Shown: one piece after another, positions 12,673 through 14,429 of the stretch
Layout: each line of letters starts with the position of its first letter
Numbering within the stretch: position 1 is the stretch's first letter
From: Candidatus Pacearchaeota archaeon
GTDB taxonomy: Archaea; Nanobdellota; Nanobdellia; Pacearchaeales; GW2011-AR1
Reading direction: 5' to 3'
Assembly: GCA_016181905.1 (NCBI GenBank)
Contig: JACOYM010000086.1
Coordinates: 1-14,429 of the forward strand
Length of the DNA stretch: 14,429 nt
Notes under the pieces: generated by a model
The model's database searches: none
The model's input: only the letters and a program-made list of their open reading frames with translations
Told to the model about the DNA's origin: nothing
Made by a program: the position numbers and the translations under genes

Positions 12673-12696
12673 TGCTTCACTTTACTTTTTGCCTCT

Positions 12697-12708
12697 TTTT
12701 ATTAATTA
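12697..12708 (-). promoter_or_regulatory. TATA-like element of the presenilin-like gene
   Basis: Minus strand TAATTAATAAAA, about 28 nt before the TTG start codon at 12672; weak but well placed in the 40-base gap. Confidence 0.4.
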
Positions 12709-12712
12709 AAAG

Positions 12713-13012
12713 TTAAAAAGAAAAGGAGTTTTTAAATGTTGATGAAATGTAGTTTGATGTTGGACTTAACAAAGAGAACACGGTCCGATAATTCTTTCTG
12801 TATTGCTCTTTTTCATCACAGCCAAAAGGAAGTTTATCCACAGGAATGTTTCCAAATCTTACTGGAGTTTTAAAGAATTCTGCTTGTTGAGGAATTTCTA
12901 TATTTACTTCCTGCTCAGTTTCCTTAATTTCTTTTTCCACTTCTCTTCGCCATTCTGTTATCTTTGTTCCTTTGTGTTCTTGCTTAATTTGTTTTTTTAC
13001 TTTCTTTTTCAT
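12713..13012 (-). CDS. Small basic protein coupled to the AAA+ ATPase
   Basis: A 99-aa protein with a Lys-rich N terminus (MKKKVKKQIKQEHKGTK), a charged helix (EWRREVEKEIKETEQEV, about 20-36) and an uncharged aromatic C terminus. Family not recognised. Its ATG overlaps the ATPase stop by four bases (ATGA), so it is translated from the same mRNA and is likely a partner or effector of the ATPase. Resemblance to antitoxin-sized or DNA-binding proteins is superficial. Confidence 0.6.
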   Translation of the reverse strand: MKKKVKKQIKQEHKGTKITEWRREVEKEIKETEQEVNIEIPQQAEFFKTPVRFGNIPVDKLPFGCDEKEQYRKNYRTVFSLLSPTSNYISSTFKNSFSF

Positions 13013-14292
13013 TTTATTTCCATTGGATTAAAAAATAATTTTAAATAACTATTATCTGAAAGCTTAACATATTTTATTCTTTTATCTTCTTTATCTCCAC
13101 TTTCAACTACTAATCCTCTCTTTTCCAGTTCTCTAACCGGGGTTGTTAGATTTGTAATACCTATTCCTGTTCGTGAAGATAGCTCTTTTTGACTTAATTT
13201 TGGAACTTCTAATAAAGTGCTGACTATCTTAAGTTGCGTTTCTGTTAATGAAGACATAATTTCTTTTTTTTCTTTCTCTTGAACTGCTACTATATCCATC
13301 ATACATATTTGACATGGAACTCTCTTCTCTGAATTAAGTGTAGCATCTTCTAGAACTTTAAATGTAAATCTGATATTATTATTCAATTTATTGTACAGAT
13401 TTAATATTGTTTTATCATCATAGGGCTTTAAATAATTTCCTTGCTCAATCTTTAATGCCTCGCATCTTTTGGCTAGAATCTCTAAAACATTTTCTGGTAA
13501 TAGGGGTTTTAAAATAATTGGTCTACTAAAAACTGAATGAACTTGTCCAAAAGATTCTAGTGCAGAAATAGTTTCTGGCGGGCCTAAAAAAATTGTATGT
13601 AATCCTTCTATTTGTAGATAGTCTCTTATAGACCTAAGAAATTTCGCTAAAGTGCCTACATCAACATTCTCCAAGTTATCATACGGGAGGATTATCTGTT
13701 TTCCTTTCTCTTGCATTTCTTGACATACATTTTGCAGAAGATTTTCCAAAATTTCTGGACTTAACTGAATAGGGTTACTTTGTGTTTCTCCATAACCTCC
13801 CCCCACAATCCATACCGTGCCTTGTATTGTCTTTTGTTTGCAGATAGATACATATTCTTTTATTTTATCTAGAGACTTCAATTTTAGACCTTTGCCTTCC
13901 CAATCAAAAACAATAGAAGAAGTGTAAATAGAGGATAAAGTGGCTAACAAAAAATCTATTGCAGTCCATTCAGGTAATACTTTTATTTCAGCATTAGTTG
14001 TAAGAAAGCGTGATTCTTCTCCTTTTTTCATAGCCAACTCCCACCTTATAAAATTAACAAATGTTGTTTTTCCAACCCCAAAATCTCCAACAATTAAATT
14101 TCTAGAAGAATTTTGGGAGTATATGGTTTTTTTCAACAAAGTTACTTCTTCTTTTCTTCCACAAAAAACTTTTTGAATTGGTAATATTCCAACCAGCCTT
14201 ACTGGCAAAGTAGAGTATGGACTTTCTCTTAAACCATACTTAGGCCAAACAATATCCCTCTCTGTGGGGGAAATTTCTTGTTGAAAATCCAT
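13009..14292 (-). CDS. Orc/STAND-like AAA+ ATPase with C-terminal winged helix
   Basis: A 427-aa predicted P-loop ATPase. Walker A is GDFGVGKTT (69-77), preceded by FCGRKEEV (43-50), which resembles the Orc1/Cdc6-type box. Walker B is likely IILPYDNLE (200-208), and a sensor-like strand is HTIFLGPPE. Residues about 346-420 form a MarR-type winged helix (TETQLKIVSTLLEVPKLSQK, then TPVRELEKRGLV), a DNA-binding module. The order ATPase then HTH matches both Cdc6-like initiators and archaeal STAND/ATPase_2 proteins. Cys328 and Cys331 (CQIC) are an oddity. The TATA box lies about 25 nt before the ATG. Role unknown: plasmid or element replication, regulation, or defence are all possible. Confidence 0.75.
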   Translation of the reverse strand: MDFQQEISPTERDIVWPKYGLRESPYSTLPVRLVGILPIQKVFCGRKEEVTLLKKTIYSQNSSRNLIVGDFGVGKTTFVNFIRWELAMKKGEESRFLTTNAEIKVLPEWTAIDFLLATLSSIYTSSIVFDWEGKGLKLKSLDKIKEYVSICKQKTIQGTVWIVGGGYGETQSNPIQLSPEILENLLQNVCQEMQEKGKQIILPYDNLENVDVGTLAKFLRSIRDYLQIEGLHTIFLGPPETISALESFGQVHSVFSRPIILKPLLPENVLEILAKRCEALKIEQGNYLKPYDDKTILNLYNKLNNNIRFTFKVLEDATLNSEKRVPCQICMMDIVAVQEKEKKEIMSSLTETQLKIVSTLLEVPKLSQKELSSRTGIGITNLTTPVRELEKRGLVVESGDKEDKRIKYVKLSDNSYLKLFFNPMEIK

Positions 14293-14312
14293 ATTTAATC
14301 TATAAAATCTTC

Positions 14313-14320
14313 ATTTAAAT
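14313..14320 (-). promoter_or_regulatory. TATA box of the ATPase operon
   Basis: ATTTAAAT, centre about 25 nt upstream of ATG 14292; predicts a leaderless mRNA. Confidence 0.55.
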
Positions 14321-14329
14321 ACTTATCGT

Positions 14330-14429
14330 TTTTAACATAATTATATTATAATAAATAACTATAAAAAGATTCATAAATATACTTATACTATAATATATAA
14401 TTATATCTTAAGATATAACTATTTGAGGC
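14330..14429. other. Very AT-rich region with an 18-bp palindrome
   Basis: About 100 bases almost only A and T, with recurring TATAACTAT-like words and a perfect 18-bp palindrome TTATATCTTAAGATATAA at 14401-14418. It lies upstream of the Orc-like ATPase. It could be an unwinding or operator region. The window ends here, so any repeat family may continue outside. Confidence 0.4.

Overview
The window reads as an AT-rich archaeal chromosome, probably a DPANN-type lineage (Woesearchaeota/Pacearchaeota-like). Support: an archaeal class I CCA-adding enzyme, TrmB-type regulators, an archaeal signal peptidase with a Ser/His arrangement, a presenilin/SPP-like intramembrane protease, a tRNA gene with an intron and no encoded CCA, and TATA boxes sitting about 23-29 nt upstream of start codons (leaderless mRNAs). 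The exact phylum is an inference.

Layout. 1-2100 is an accessory region: a two-gene leftward unit (small charged protein, then an AbrB-like/nucleotidyltransferase fusion), a RelB/RelE-like toxin-antitoxin pair whose toxin frame is broken by an 11-bp tandem duplication, and three intergenic stretches packed with perfect inverted repeats, two of which fold as an outer stem enclosing two hairpins. 2096-2206 is a leftward tRNA-Val(UAC) with a roughly 38-nt intron in the D arm. 2436-3248 is a TrmB-family regulator. 3362-4136 is a second TrmB gene, broken by a 43-bp tandem duplication. It is divergent from a rightward cluster of three genes (4225-6333: two unrecognised proteins and an exported protein), and a 26-bp dyad lies exactly between the two divergent TATA boxes.

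6442-8942 is a more housekeeping stretch: a Zn-ribbon protein, an unknown helical protein and the CCA-adding enzyme. 9049-10205 holds a third TrmB paralogue and a small helical protein, each behind a nearly identical promoter. 10298-10361 is a 15-bp perfect inverted repeat that gives two outward-reading TATA boxes. 10417-12672 carries signal peptidase I, a possible Sm-like protein, an unknown protein and, convergent, the presenilin/SPP homologue. The right edge has a leftward pair with overlapping start/stop: an Orc/STAND-like AAA+ ATPase with a C-terminal winged helix, and a small basic protein, preceded by a very AT-rich stretch with an 18-bp palindrome.

Most striking: two genes (a toxin and a regulator) are each inactivated by a perfect tandem duplication whose removal restores a full-length protein. 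The toxin also carries a retroviral-type slippery heptamer that would restore its frame by a -1 shift. This could be reversible on/off switching, recent decay, or assembly error; the sequence alone cannot decide.
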